Shown: in pieces, positions 42,977-50,719 of the stretch
How the letters are laid out: each line of letters begins with the position of its first letter
How positions within the stretch are numbered: the stretch's first letter is position 1
Assembly: GCF_900103635.1 (NCBI RefSeq)
Contig: NZ_FMXK01000009.1
Coordinates: 62,001-126,000 of the forward strand
DNA from: Butyrivibrio sp. INlla18
GTDB taxonomy: Bacteria > Bacillota > Clostridia > Lachnospirales > Lachnospiraceae
Reading direction: 5' to 3'
Length of the DNA: 64,000 bases
Position numbers and translations under genes: made by a program
Notes under the pieces: model-generated
The model's database searches: none
The model's input: only the letters and a program-made list of their open reading frames with translations
Told to the model about the DNA's origin: nothing

Positions 42977-44659
42977 ATGGATTTTAATTTCGTTAGACGT
43001 CTTATAGCATTTGCATATACACTATTGCTTCTTTTGTTTATTGGTCTAGGCTTTTGCTATACCAACGAAACCAATGACTATTTTCGCGAAAATTCCATGC
43101 TCTTCAATGATTACTGGAAGGTTGATGGAAAGATCATCACATTCCCATATAGCAATAACAATGAATTTACTATAAGCAACACCCTGCCTCTTGTATATGG
43201 CGACCAGCTACTGATAATAAGGTGTTATTATGAAGACTTTACTGCAATAATAAATGGTGAAGAAATCGTTGAATCAAGGCCGACAACACTCTTTGGAATA
43301 TCTACGAATGTTGGTAAAAAAGAAATCTGGATCCCCCTCCTCAATGATTATACAAATAAAGAGGTGTCTGTCAGGATTAAGATGCAATCTTCTATCTATG
43401 GTTCTGAATTAACTGAAGCTTTCATTACTACCAGATCTGCATATGGAATCAGTCAGCTAAAGAAAAACGTTCCTTCTGTTGTTTTGTTTGTTTTGTTTAC
43501 TGTTACCGGAATTATAGAGCTCTTTATCTCTGCTTACTTCATTGTCAAAAGAGCCAGCCTTATCAGGAAACTTACGTTTGAAGCCTTGTTTTATGCAGGA
43601 TGTTTTTCTATTATTTCTGCCCAATGGATCATAAATGAAACAAGACTTCCATTTATTATATTTGGCTACATGACTGGATTTTCAGTATTAAATATAATCT
43701 CATTCCTGTTAATGCCGCTTCTTTTCTTTGAACTAACCAGGGCACTTTTTTACCGTGTTGGTAAGATTGATAATGCTATAGACTGTATCCTGGCTCTCTC
43801 TATTGCTGTCTCTTGCCTGCTGGCTGTAAAAGGAGTCATAGACTGGGGAGATCTTGTTTATATTGCCCATGCAATCGATGCGATTGTAATGATATTAGTA
43901 GGCTATTACTCATACGCCAGCATTAGGAAGGAAAAGAAATTCTGTTCAAGAACCGGAATTGCTCTTGCAAATGGCATATTTATGGTAATTGCGGGAATTG
44001 CTCTTATTCAATATATTGACAACGTTGATTATAACTATATTCTGCTGATAATAGTTGGTCTTATGATCTTTATCATGGTTCAGGTAGGCCTCATATATAG
44101 AAGAATAGGTCTAAATGTCAAAGAAGAAAAAGAATTTGCTCAAGCCAAGATATTTGCCTTTACCGATGAGCTTACTAAGCTCTCAAACAGAAGACATTTT
44201 TACAAAATCATCGACGATTATGAAAAAGACAAACTTCCTGCCAATCTTACTTTTATAGCGATAGATGTAAACAGGCTAAAGTATTATAACGATACCTATG
44301 GTCATGAAGCTGGAGATGAACTTTTGCTTGGAACAGCCGAATGTCTAAGGAACGCCTTCTCATCATCTTCTACTGCTATGATCAGCAGAATGGGTGGAGA
44401 CGAATTTGCTGTGCTACTGATTGCATCTCCTGCCGAATTAAAAAACAGACTTAGCGCACTAAGACTAAGTCTAAAGAAATGGAAGGGAAAATATATTGAC
44501 GGTATAAGTGTAGCCATCGGATACGCAGTCTCATCTGACTACCCAGACGAATCTATAGATGAACTTTCAAAAATAGCGGACAAAGAAATGTATAATGACA
44601 AGCTTCAATTCTATAAGTCTTCTGGTCTCGAGAGAAGAAGCTCTTCAAAATCAGATTAA
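42977..44659 (+). CDS. Membrane diguanylate cyclase (7TM-type sensor plus GGDEF)
   Basis: A 560-residue protein predicted to make cyclic di-GMP. One N-terminal helix, an extracytoplasmic region of about 130 residues, then seven hydrophobic segments (about residues 165-380) resemble the 7TMR-DISM arrangement. The GGDEF domain begins near FTDELTKLSNRR and has the intact active site RMGGDEFAVLL. No RxxD inhibitory site precedes the motif, so product feedback is probably lost. Start: GAGGTGAT upstream of the ATG at 42977, over the GTG/ATG pair nine and six bases earlier. TATAAT is at 42953-42958. Confidence 0.88.
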   Translation: MDFNFVRRLIAFAYTLLLLLFIGLGFCYTNETNDYFRENSMLFNDYWKVDGKIITFPYSNNNEFTISNTLPLVYGDQLLIIRCYYEDFTAIINGEEIVESRPTTLFGISTNVGKKEIWIPLLNDYTNKEVSVRIKMQSSIYGSELTEAFITTRSAYGISQLKKNVPSVVLFVLFTVTGIIELFISAYFIVKRASLIRKLTFEALFYAGCFSIISAQWIINETRLPFIIFGYMTGFSVLNIISFLLMPLLFFELTRALFYRVGKIDNAIDCILALSIAVSCLLAVKGVIDWGDLVYIAHAIDAIVMILVGYYSYASIRKEKKFCSRTGIALANGIFMVIAGIALIQYIDNVDYNYILLIIVGLMIFIMVQVGLIYRRIGLNVKEEKEFAQAKIFAFTDELTKLSNRRHFYKIIDDYEKDKLPANLTFIAIDVNRLKYYNDTYGHEAGDELLLGTAECLRNAFSSSSTAMISRMGGDEFAVLLIASPAELKNRLSALRLSLKKWKGKYIDGISVAIGYAVSSDYPDESIDELSKIADKEMYNDKLQFYKSSGLERRSSSKSD

Positions 44660-44670
44660 CAGTAATTTGA

Positions 44671-44699
44671 TTGACACTGCCGAATGCCCTTGCTATAAT
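44671..44699 (+). promoter_or_regulatory. Consensus sigma-A promoter of tRNA-Thr
   Basis: Exact TTGACA (44671-44676), 17-bp spacer and exact TATAAT (44694-44699). Transcription should start near 44706, about 20 bases before the tRNA. Confidence 0.92.
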
Positions 44700-44726
44700 A
44701 TCATTCGTGACTAATTTAAGTCAGAT

Positions 44727-44799
44727 GCTGTTGTAGCACAGTCGGTAGTGCGTCGCATTGGTAGTGCGGAGGTCACGGGTTCGATTCCCGTCAGCAGCT
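44727..44799 (+). tRNA. tRNA-Thr, anticodon GGT
   Basis: A 73-nt cloverleaf. Acceptor GCTGTTG pairs with CAGCAGC (one G-T); D stem GCAC/GTGC; anticodon stem TCGCA/TGCGG with loop TTGGTAG, giving anticodon GGT (Thr, codons ACC/ACU); T arm ACGGG-TTCGATT-CCCGT. CCA is not encoded. It has its own promoter and terminator. Confidence 0.95.
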
Positions 44800-44809
44800 C
44801 TTTTTAAAA

Positions 44810-44846
44810 AACAGCAATCACGCGCTTTGCATGATTGCTGTTTTTG
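44810..44846 (+). terminator. Terminator of tRNA-Thr
   Basis: AACAGCAATCA and TGATTGCTGTT form a perfect 11-bp stem followed by TTTG, 10 bases after the tRNA. Confidence 0.93.
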
Positions 44847-45014
44847 TTTTACCTCAATTTAGTAACTACCTGCTTTCAGACTTTTTCTGTTTTATAACAT
44901 ACACACGAATTGTTTATCGTCATTTAATACTATTTTAATAGCAATTATCATAGAAATATGTTTATAATACAAAAAATATAAACCTCATGATTGCTTTGCA
45001 AAGGAGGGCTGGTT

Positions 45015-45284
45015 ATGAGTATTAATGGAATTGGCGGCGGAATGCAACAGGCATATCCGGTACAGCAAACTCAGAAGCAACAGGTAGCTGTAGCTCCTAA
45101 GATTGAAGATGAAGCTCAGTCTACTCTTCTCGATACAGAAGGTCAGAAAGAACGTCTCGAGAAAATGAAGATGGAAGCTCAGAAACATGCTCAAGAGCAG
45201 ACAAAGGAGCAGATGGATCTCTCTGAGAGATCTTCAGCAGCTATGGGATTTGGCAACAAGATTCAGATGGAACTTATGAAATAA
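45015..45284 (+). CDS. Small hydrophilic protein of unknown function
   Basis: An 89-residue protein rich in Gln, Glu, Lys and Met. After a glycine-rich start (MSINGIGGGMQQAYP), residues 35-75 form a charged amphipathic helix or coiled coil (GQKERLEKMKMEAQKHAQEQ). The strong AAAGGAGGG and dedicated terminator show that it is a real, probably well-expressed gene. The opening resembles small motility-associated proteins of clostridia, but no family can be named. A TTG eight codons upstream is rejected. Confidence 0.8.
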   Translation: MSINGIGGGMQQAYPVQQTQKQQVAVAPKIEDEAQSTLLDTEGQKERLEKMKMEAQKHAQEQTKEQMDLSERSSAAMGFGNKIQMELMK

Positions 45285-45314
45285 GAGGTTCAAGATAACT
45301 GAATAGAATAAAAT

Positions 45315-45362
45315 ACCCGGTTAGAAGGCTGTACATATTACAGTTTTCTAACCGGGTTTTTA
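45315..45362 (+). terminator. Terminator of the 89-residue protein gene
   Basis: ACCCGGTTAGAA and TTCTAACCGGGT form a perfect 12-bp stem, followed by TTTTTAATT. It lies between convergent genes and may serve both. Confidence 0.92.
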
Positions 45363-45378
45363 ATTAATGGCTACTATA

Positions 45379-46320
45379 TTAGCTATTTTCGCTGGCACTA
45401 TCGATAAGTTCAGATGCGCTCTTTGCTGCTTTTCTAAGTGCATAATCTGTAGGATTGTTGAAAGCGTCTCTGATATTAAGAACTCTGTCACCTGTCTCGC
45501 TCATTGATACAATGTTTGCTCGAAGCTGAGTATCAAGCTCATTGTTCTGAACATACTGGATGTACTCGCAGAGAGTTTCAAGGTCATCATCTCCGCCAAG
45601 TGCAATTATAAATACCATATAAAGAACAAAGAGTCCAATGATGATCGCTGCAAATAAAAGGTTCTTAGTGATTGCTAAAATGATTCCTGAAATGCAGATT
45701 ACAGTAAATCCGATATCAAAAAGAACTTTGCTCTTAATCTCAGACTTAACAGTTCTTAAAAGGAATCTCTTACTATCCTGCACGAAGTATGTAATAAGGT
45801 CATAAAGCATGTCCTTATCCTCTTCTTCATAGCAACCGATCTGGTAAGTTACGATAAGCTTAGCTGCGTTCTCGTAAGCCTTGTTTACAATATTCTTGTA
45901 GATAAATGTAAAATTCTTAACAACTGGAATCATCTCTAAGATTGAAGCAGCAGCCATAGCACCACTAGCCATCTTGTAGAGAATAAGTCCGCAAGTACGG
46001 CTCTTTGATCTCATCCCCTTTGAACCATACTTCTTTAATCTCTCTAATCCCTCAGCAACAGGATCAGCAGAAATCTCTTTTCCCACAAGTGCTCTGCATA
46101 CCATAAGGTCTGATGCGTAATAGTACATGTTCTGTCTTGGTGTGCTAAGCACAAAATACAGGAAAAATCCGATCACTCCAATTGACATAAATGGGAAAAT
46201 CTGTGCCTTAAGTCCTATGATGTACATGAGCACGAATACAAGCTCTACTGACATCAAAATCAGAGTTTTCTTTCTGAACTGCCCCTTAATATCCTTTGCT
46301 AACTTTTTTCTTTCTTCCAT
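45379..46320 (-). CDS. Membrane protein of unknown function
   Basis: A 313-residue protein. Two hydrophobic helices near residues 18-60 and two near 208-245 (VLFDIGFTVICISGIILAI, then LFAAIIIGLFVLYMVFIIAL) flank a cytoplasmic helical region of about 140 residues with many Lys/Arg. The C-terminus is soluble and ends SELIDSASENS. The hairpin pair of membrane helices around a helical domain recalls membrane-shaping or scaffold proteins, but no family is recognised. AAGGAGAGAGTGAGGA precedes the ATG. Confidence 0.75.
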   Translation of the reverse strand: MEERKKLAKDIKGQFRKKTLILMSVELVFVLMYIIGLKAQIFPFMSIGVIGFFLYFVLSTPRQNMYYYASDLMVCRALVGKEISADPVAEGLERLKKYGSKGMRSKSRTCGLILYKMASGAMAAASILEMIPVVKNFTFIYKNIVNKAYENAAKLIVTYQIGCYEEEDKDMLYDLITYFVQDSKRFLLRTVKSEIKSKVLFDIGFTVICISGIILAITKNLLFAAIIIGLFVLYMVFIIALGGDDDLETLCEYIQYVQNNELDTQLRANIVSMSETGDRVLNIRDAFNNPTDYALRKAAKSASELIDSASENS

Positions 46321-46505
46321 TCCTCACTCTCTCCTTGTCAAAAGAATATTTTCTCCCCCGTTAAGAAAATATTACAACGCATTAAAACAAATTGTAACAT
46401 ATTCCTTTGCAAGATATAAGCCCATATTTTATCAATATTTGAGCAATTATTATTCAAGTTCTAAATGAGTCTTGGTCCAAGTGTTATGCGGAAGTCACCT
46501 TTTTT

Positions 46506-46773
46506 GGGAGGGGGCGGCTTTGGGCTTTTTTGAGGGCGGCTTTTGGCTTTTGGGGTGGCGGTTTTTGGCTTTTGGGAGCCTTTTTTAGCCGTTTTTTTGA
46601 ATTTTTCTTGTTTAGGCTAAACTTTTCAATTTTTGATGCCCCTGTTTTCGTGAGTACCTTAGCCGAAATGGTTAATCCTTGTAGTTTTCGGCTAAATATA
46701 AACTTGAAAAATATTTGTGGCGAAGAAATCTTTTTAGCCTAAAAGCATGATATTCTATCATGTAGGCTAAAAA
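46506..46773. repeat. G-rich tract and TTAGCC/GGCTAA inverted repeats (495-bp gene-free gap)
   Basis: 46506-46536 has four G-runs of three or more (starts 46506, 46510, 46522, 46534) with loops of 1, 7 and 9 bases, a loose G-quadruplex motif, followed by GGCTTTTGG repeats to about 46578. From there TTAGCC or its complement occurs at 46586, 46614, 46659, 46690, 46735 and 46765. Two pairs form hairpins: TTAGCCGAAA/TTTCGGCTAA (46659-46695) and TTTTTAGCCTA/TAGGCTAAAAA with inner CATGATA/TATCATG (46731-46773). The last is a good bidirectional terminator for the ankyrin operon. 46321-46505 holds only the likely promoter of the membrane-protein gene. Confidence 0.65.
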
Positions 46774-46815
46774 TAACCTTCTATCTTGTTTCATTTCATA
46801 CTTATCTTCATTTGA

Positions 46816-47145
46816 TCACCTATACACTGCGCAGTAGATTTTATCAGTTTCCAAACTACTAACAGCTCTGTTGCTACCTTTAATCTCAACTTTAACGCAT
46901 CGATTTCCATTCATGCGTATGAAAGCAACTTTTTTCTCAGGATTCTCACGTTCTGCAGTATTCTGTCTTTCATCTGAATTCATGTAGATAGCCCATACTG
47001 TTAATCCATTTGTGTAGGGCAGATATTCGGCAACTTTACTTTTCAAAAAAGAAGATAACATCTCGTCTTCCTTATATTCTAGTGATGCCACTCTATCGTA
47101 GTCATCTCCATTACTTACGCTCTCTCTAGATACATGCATGATCAT
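46816..47145 (-). CDS. Small protein of unknown function, coupled to the ankyrin gene
   Basis: A soluble 109-residue protein. The N-terminal half is acidic (YDRVASLEYKEDEMLSSFLK), and the C-terminal half has alternating beta-type stretches (KKVAFIRMNGNRCVKVEIKG). Its ATG overlaps the ankyrin stop by four bases (ATGA), so the two are translationally coupled and perhaps form a pair. No family is recognised; an immunity or antitoxin role would be speculation. A terminator follows at 46731-46773. Confidence 0.7.
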   Translation of the reverse strand: MIMHVSRESVSNGDDYDRVASLEYKEDEMLSSFLKSKVAEYLPYTNGLTVWAIYMNSDERQNTAERENPEKKVAFIRMNGNRCVKVEIKGSNRAVSSLETDKIYCAVYR

Positions 47146-48263
47146 CTTTTGTATGAAGCCCTCCCAAGCTTAATTGGATTACTGTTAAGGCTTACCCATT
47201 TAACAGCCATTTCTTCCAGTAACTCAACTGGCTCTTTGTCACAACAGCCTTTACTATTATCTATTTCAAGCGCGGCATTTCTTACCTTCTCAATATCTGC
47301 TTCTTCCAAAGGTGTTCCCATGGATAAATATTTTTCAAGTGCCTTTACCATTTTGCTATATGAACTATCCCAGTTTATACCACCATTTCTAAGTGTTTCG
47401 TCGGCTACTCTTCCGGTAACTCTGATCACTTCTCCCTGAACGTTTTTGCATTTTCCTGATCCAGGAACAAGATAATCCCAGAGTGCATCATGAATTTCCC
47501 CAACAGGAAGCGACATATCTACAGTTATCGAAGATACGCCATCGTGCTTGATAATAGGTTTTGCAGGCACAACATCAAATATCTCATAGAATTTATCCAT
47601 TTCCGCATCGCTAGCCTCAAAGGAATAATCAGGATAGTTAGCCTTAGCAAGTTCATGCCTATCCCCTATCTTACGGATATATTCTCTGGCTTTTTCCCAT
47701 TCTTCTGTAGGAATTCCTTCTTTTCCACCACATGCATCGATCAAGATCTTAGCAATCTCCGACTTATTTTTCTCTCCAGGTTCTAATCTCCTTATCATGT
47801 AAAGAAGCGGAGTTAAATTATCATACACAGGAAGGGTATGGTGTTTTGGATCAGCTCCATTATCCAGAAGAAGTTTTACAATATCAATCTTTCCAGAATC
47901 TGCAGCATCAAATAGCGGTGTCTCCCCTTCATAATCTGTAGCCTGAACATCAGCACCATGTCCGATCAAAAACTTACATATCTCATAGTTTCCCATTCTA
48001 GCATGTTTGCAAAGTGGTGTTCCATAAGTATTTGGAGCATTGACATCTGCACCTCGTTCCACCAACCACTCTACAATTTCTAATGGAAGATTCGTCTCAT
48101 GAAGAGCAGTATACTTATAGCCACCAGCATATGTTGCATCAAGCTCACACTCTGATAAGATTGCTTTACATTTCTCTATATCTTCATTCGTCCATGGTTC
48201 ATTTGATTTCCCGTAGCATAAATCCGAAAATTCATCAGGTATTATCTTTTTTAGATTTGCCAT
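47142..48263 (-). CDS. Ankyrin-repeat protein
   Basis: A 373-residue soluble protein. Residues 45-160 hold about four ankyrin repeats (TALHETNLPLEIVEWLVERG, TPLCKHARMGNYEICKFLIG, TPLFDAADSGKIDIVKLLLD, and a degenerate fourth with TPLLYMIRR). The remaining 210 residues are unlike any family I recognise, with a beta-rich segment around ITVDMSLPVGEIHDALW. Probably a protein-interaction module with a unique effector half. GGGAAAGAAT precedes the ATG. It is separated from the lipoprotein gene by a terminator and coupled to the downstream 109-residue gene. Confidence 0.88.
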   Translation of the reverse strand: MANLKKIIPDEFSDLCYGKSNEPWTNEDIEKCKAILSECELDATYAGGYKYTALHETNLPLEIVEWLVERGADVNAPNTYGTPLCKHARMGNYEICKFLIGHGADVQATDYEGETPLFDAADSGKIDIVKLLLDNGADPKHHTLPVYDNLTPLLYMIRRLEPGEKNKSEIAKILIDACGGKEGIPTEEWEKAREYIRKIGDRHELAKANYPDYSFEASDAEMDKFYEIFDVVPAKPIIKHDGVSSITVDMSLPVGEIHDALWDYLVPGSGKCKNVQGEVIRVTGRVADETLRNGGINWDSSYSKMVKALEKYLSMGTPLEEADIEKVRNAALEIDNSKGCCDKEPVELLEEMAVKWVSLNSNPIKLGRASYKR

Positions 48264-48284
48264 ATTCTTTCCCTCTATAATTTC

Positions 48285-48312
48285 AAAAAAGACCTCCGTA
48301 TAAGCGGAGGCC
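48285..48312 (-). terminator. Terminator of the lipoprotein gene
   Basis: GGCCTCCG and CGGAGGTC form a stem followed on the minus strand by TTTTTTG, between the lipoprotein stop and the ankyrin start. Confidence 0.93.
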
Positions 48313-48337
48313 TTCCATACAATTCATTTCCAACCTA

Positions 48338-48973
48338 TTACTCTGTCATGCGAGTGTCCGTTTCATCATGATACATAGGGATATAGATATCAACTTCCTG
48401 TATCAGATCATCATCCAAGACATCTTTTTCATATGGTGACTCTGATGTAACCCACAAATGAATAATTACATTTCCTTTTGAAAAGCATGATATATTCAGA
48501 TAGCTATTAAAAAATTCATCACATTCCCAAATAAAGCCAGCTTTTTCAAGCTTTTCCTTAGCATTCTTGTACTTTTCACCACAATGAATGCCTAAAATAT
48601 GATGACCAGAACTGCCAGACTTTAATCTAATGTATGTCCTAAACACCTTGCCTTCAGCCTGAACATAAGCGCCTTCGCATTCTATTCCATCGTCAAATTC
48701 AACGAAAGGGCCTTCCATAGGATCTACTATATCTTGCATTTCTCCCATTAGCTCAAAGGCCATATCGCTATTTTGGTTCACATGATCAATAGTAGCAAGA
48801 TCTTCCTCAGTAAGCTCTGAATAAGTTACACTCTTGTGATCATAGACACTTTTTTTCTCTTTTTTATGACCAAATATGCCCTTTCCATCTTCATTTGAAG
48901 AGCATGAACATAATACAAGTGCTATAACTAACAACGTACAAAAATAAAATATATTTCTCTTATGTTGTTTCAT
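48338..48973 (-). CDS. Lipoprotein of unknown function
   Basis: A 211-residue exported lipoprotein. A basic start and hydrophobic stretch (IFYFCTLLVIALVLCSC) end in a lipobox, with Cys22 or Cys24 as the likely lipid-bearing residue. The mature part is acidic, about 185 residues, with no recognised domain. It follows the DUF4364 gene by 17 bp and is probably co-transcribed with it. AGAGGAAC precedes the ATG. Confidence 0.8.
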   Translation of the reverse strand: MKQHKRNIFYFCTLLVIALVLCSCSSNEDGKGIFGHKKEKKSVYDHKSVTYSELTEEDLATIDHVNQNSDMAFELMGEMQDIVDPMEGPFVEFDDGIECEGAYVQAEGKVFRTYIRLKSGSSGHHILGIHCGEKYKNAKEKLEKAGFIWECDEFFNSYLNISCFSKGNVIIHLWVTSESPYEKDVLDDDLIQEVDIYIPMYHDETDTRMTE

Positions 48974-48990
48974 ATAGTTCCTCTTGTCAA

Positions 48991-49512
48991 TCAGTCAGAC
49001 ATCAATGTTTCCATCAGATACTGATATACTTCCTGGTTGCAATCCTGCCACTTCTTGCAGATGTTACGGGCAATTTCTTCTGTTGGTACAGCAAGCTTGA
49101 TCTCTACGATGCTCTGACCATTCTCATTGGCAATAAGCTGAGCTGTGTATTCATTCTCAGCAGTCTTGGTGTAATCGCCGAGAATTGAACCTTCGTCTCT
49201 GAGCTTCATGCTGTTTTCTCTAAGGTACTCATCTATCTGAGTCTTGATCGCTGGATTGATCCTGTTACCAAAGAACTTAAGTGTCTCTTCACCTTCAGAA
49301 GTCATCTCGAGGTATGTTCTGCTGACCATAGACTTTTCGATGATAAGACCTGAAGAAACCATTTCCGCAAATACTTCCTGAAGTGTAAGGAAGTTAGTGT
49401 ACTCGTTTTCTAATATAAAATCGTAAATCTGTGACTTGCTAAGAGGCGCATCACAGCGCTTTAGCATGTACAGAACTATCATCTTATACAAAGTAAGATA
49501 CTTTGAACTCAA
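48991..49512 (-). CDS. DUF4364 winged-helix protein
   Basis: A 173-residue protein matching the clostridial DUF4364 pattern: LTLYKMIVLYMLKRCDAPLSKSQ (read in parts), NFLTLQEVFAEMVSSGLI, and a C-terminal beta domain ending in ICKKWQDCNQEVYQYLMETL. The first 80 residues are a PadR/MarR-like winged helix. It is probably a transcription regulator; the target is unknown. It lies between malic enzyme and the lipoprotein on the same strand. Confidence 0.85.
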   Translation of the reverse strand: MSSKYLTLYKMIVLYMLKRCDAPLSKSQIYDFILENEYTNFLTLQEVFAEMVSSGLIIEKSMVSRTYLEMTSEGEETLKFFGNRINPAIKTQIDEYLRENSMKLRDEGSILGDYTKTAENEYTAQLIANENGQSIVEIKLAVPTEEIARNICKKWQDCNQEVYQYLMETLMSD

Positions 49513-49537
49513 TTTAACTTATCTCCTAAAACTAAAC

Positions 49538-50686
49538 TTAAATCTTTTCTTTTACTGCTGCAGAGATCACATCTGCTACTCTTGGATCAAAAGCTGCTGG
49601 AAGAATGTTCTCATCATTTAGCTCATCATCTGGAACAAGTCCTGCAAGAGCAACTGCTGCTGCAAGCTTCATCTCCTCTGTGATCTGCTTGGCACCGCCT
49701 TCAAGGGCTCCTCTAAAGATACCAGGGAATACAAGAACGTTGTTGACCTGGTTAGGGAAGTCTGATCTACCAGTACCGATAACTCTGATTCCAGCCTCTT
49801 TTGCCACATCTGGCATGATCTCTGGAACTGGGTTGGCCATAGCAAACATTATAGCATCTTTGTTCATCTGCTGCGCCATCTCTTTTGTTACGATATTAGG
49901 AGCTGAAACTCCTACGAAGATATCTGCACCTTTGAGTGCATCTGCAAGTGTACCTGTCTTCTGCTCTGGATTTGTAACATCCATCATCTTTTCCTGCATC
50001 CAGTTAAGGTCCTTAGATGCCTTTGAAAGAATGCCTGACTTGTCGCACATTGTCACGTTCTTGAATCCATAGCTTAAGAGAAGCTTTGTGATAGCAATAC
50101 CAGCACTTCCTGCGCCGTTTACTACTACCTTACATGTCTCTTTATCCTTGCCTACTACCTTAAGTCCATTGATAACACCAGCAAGAACTACGATAGCTGT
50201 ACCGTGCTGGTCATCGTGGAATACTGGGATATCCAGCATCTCTTTTAACCTCTCTTCAATCTCAAAGCATCTAGGAGCTGAGATATCCTCAAGGTTGATG
50301 CCACCAAAGCCAGGTGCAAGGTATTTAACTGCCTTGATGATCTCTTCTGTATCCTGAGTATCAAGACAGATAGGAACAGCATTAACTCCGCCAAACTCTT
50401 TAAAAAGCACCGCTTTGCCTTCCATAACAGGCATTGCTGCGTAAGGTCCAATGTTTCCAAGTCCAAGAACTGCGCTACCATCTGAAACCACTGCAATAGT
50501 GTTTGATTTGATAGTGTATTTGTAAGCAAGGCTCTTATCCTCGGCAATGAGCTTACAAGGCTCAGCTACACCTGGCGTGTAAGCGATAGCAAGGTCTTCT
50601 TTTGACTTTACTTCTGCTTTGGATCTGATTTCCAGCTTACCATTCCATTCTTCGTGCATCTTAAGTGCTTTTTCTGCGTTTGTCAT
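49538..50686 (-). CDS. NAD-type malic enzyme (decarboxylating)
   Basis: It converts malate to pyruvate and CO2 with reduction of NAD(P). The 382-residue short bacterial form has AYTPGVAEPCKLIAED at the malate site, VLGLGNIGPYAAMPVMEGK, FHDDQHGTAIVVLAGVING (read in parts; metal-binding Asp pair) and the Rossmann GAGSAGIAITKLLL. No C-terminal phosphotransacetylase domain is present. AGGAGGAGC precedes the ATG at 50686. It follows the DUF5722 gene by 33 bp. Confidence 0.96.
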   Translation of the reverse strand: MTNAEKALKMHEEWNGKLEIRSKAEVKSKEDLAIAYTPGVAEPCKLIAEDKSLAYKYTIKSNTIAVVSDGSAVLGLGNIGPYAAMPVMEGKAVLFKEFGGVNAVPICLDTQDTEEIIKAVKYLAPGFGGINLEDISAPRCFEIEERLKEMLDIPVFHDDQHGTAIVVLAGVINGLKVVGKDKETCKVVVNGAGSAGIAITKLLLSYGFKNVTMCDKSGILSKASKDLNWMQEKMMDVTNPEQKTGTLADALKGADIFVGVSAPNIVTKEMAQQMNKDAIMFAMANPVPEIMPDVAKEAGIRVIGTGRSDFPNQVNNVLVFPGIFRGALEGGAKQITEEMKLAAAVALAGLVPDDELNDENILPAAFDPRVADVISAAVKEKI

Positions 50687-50719
50687 AATAATGCTCCTCC
50701 TAGTTATGTTACGGGTCAC

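Noticed and set aside
46530..46742. 70-codon open frame in the 46.5-kb gap
   Set aside because: It translates the G-rich repeat into a Phe/Gly-rich peptide, lacks a ribosome binding site, and runs through hairpins.
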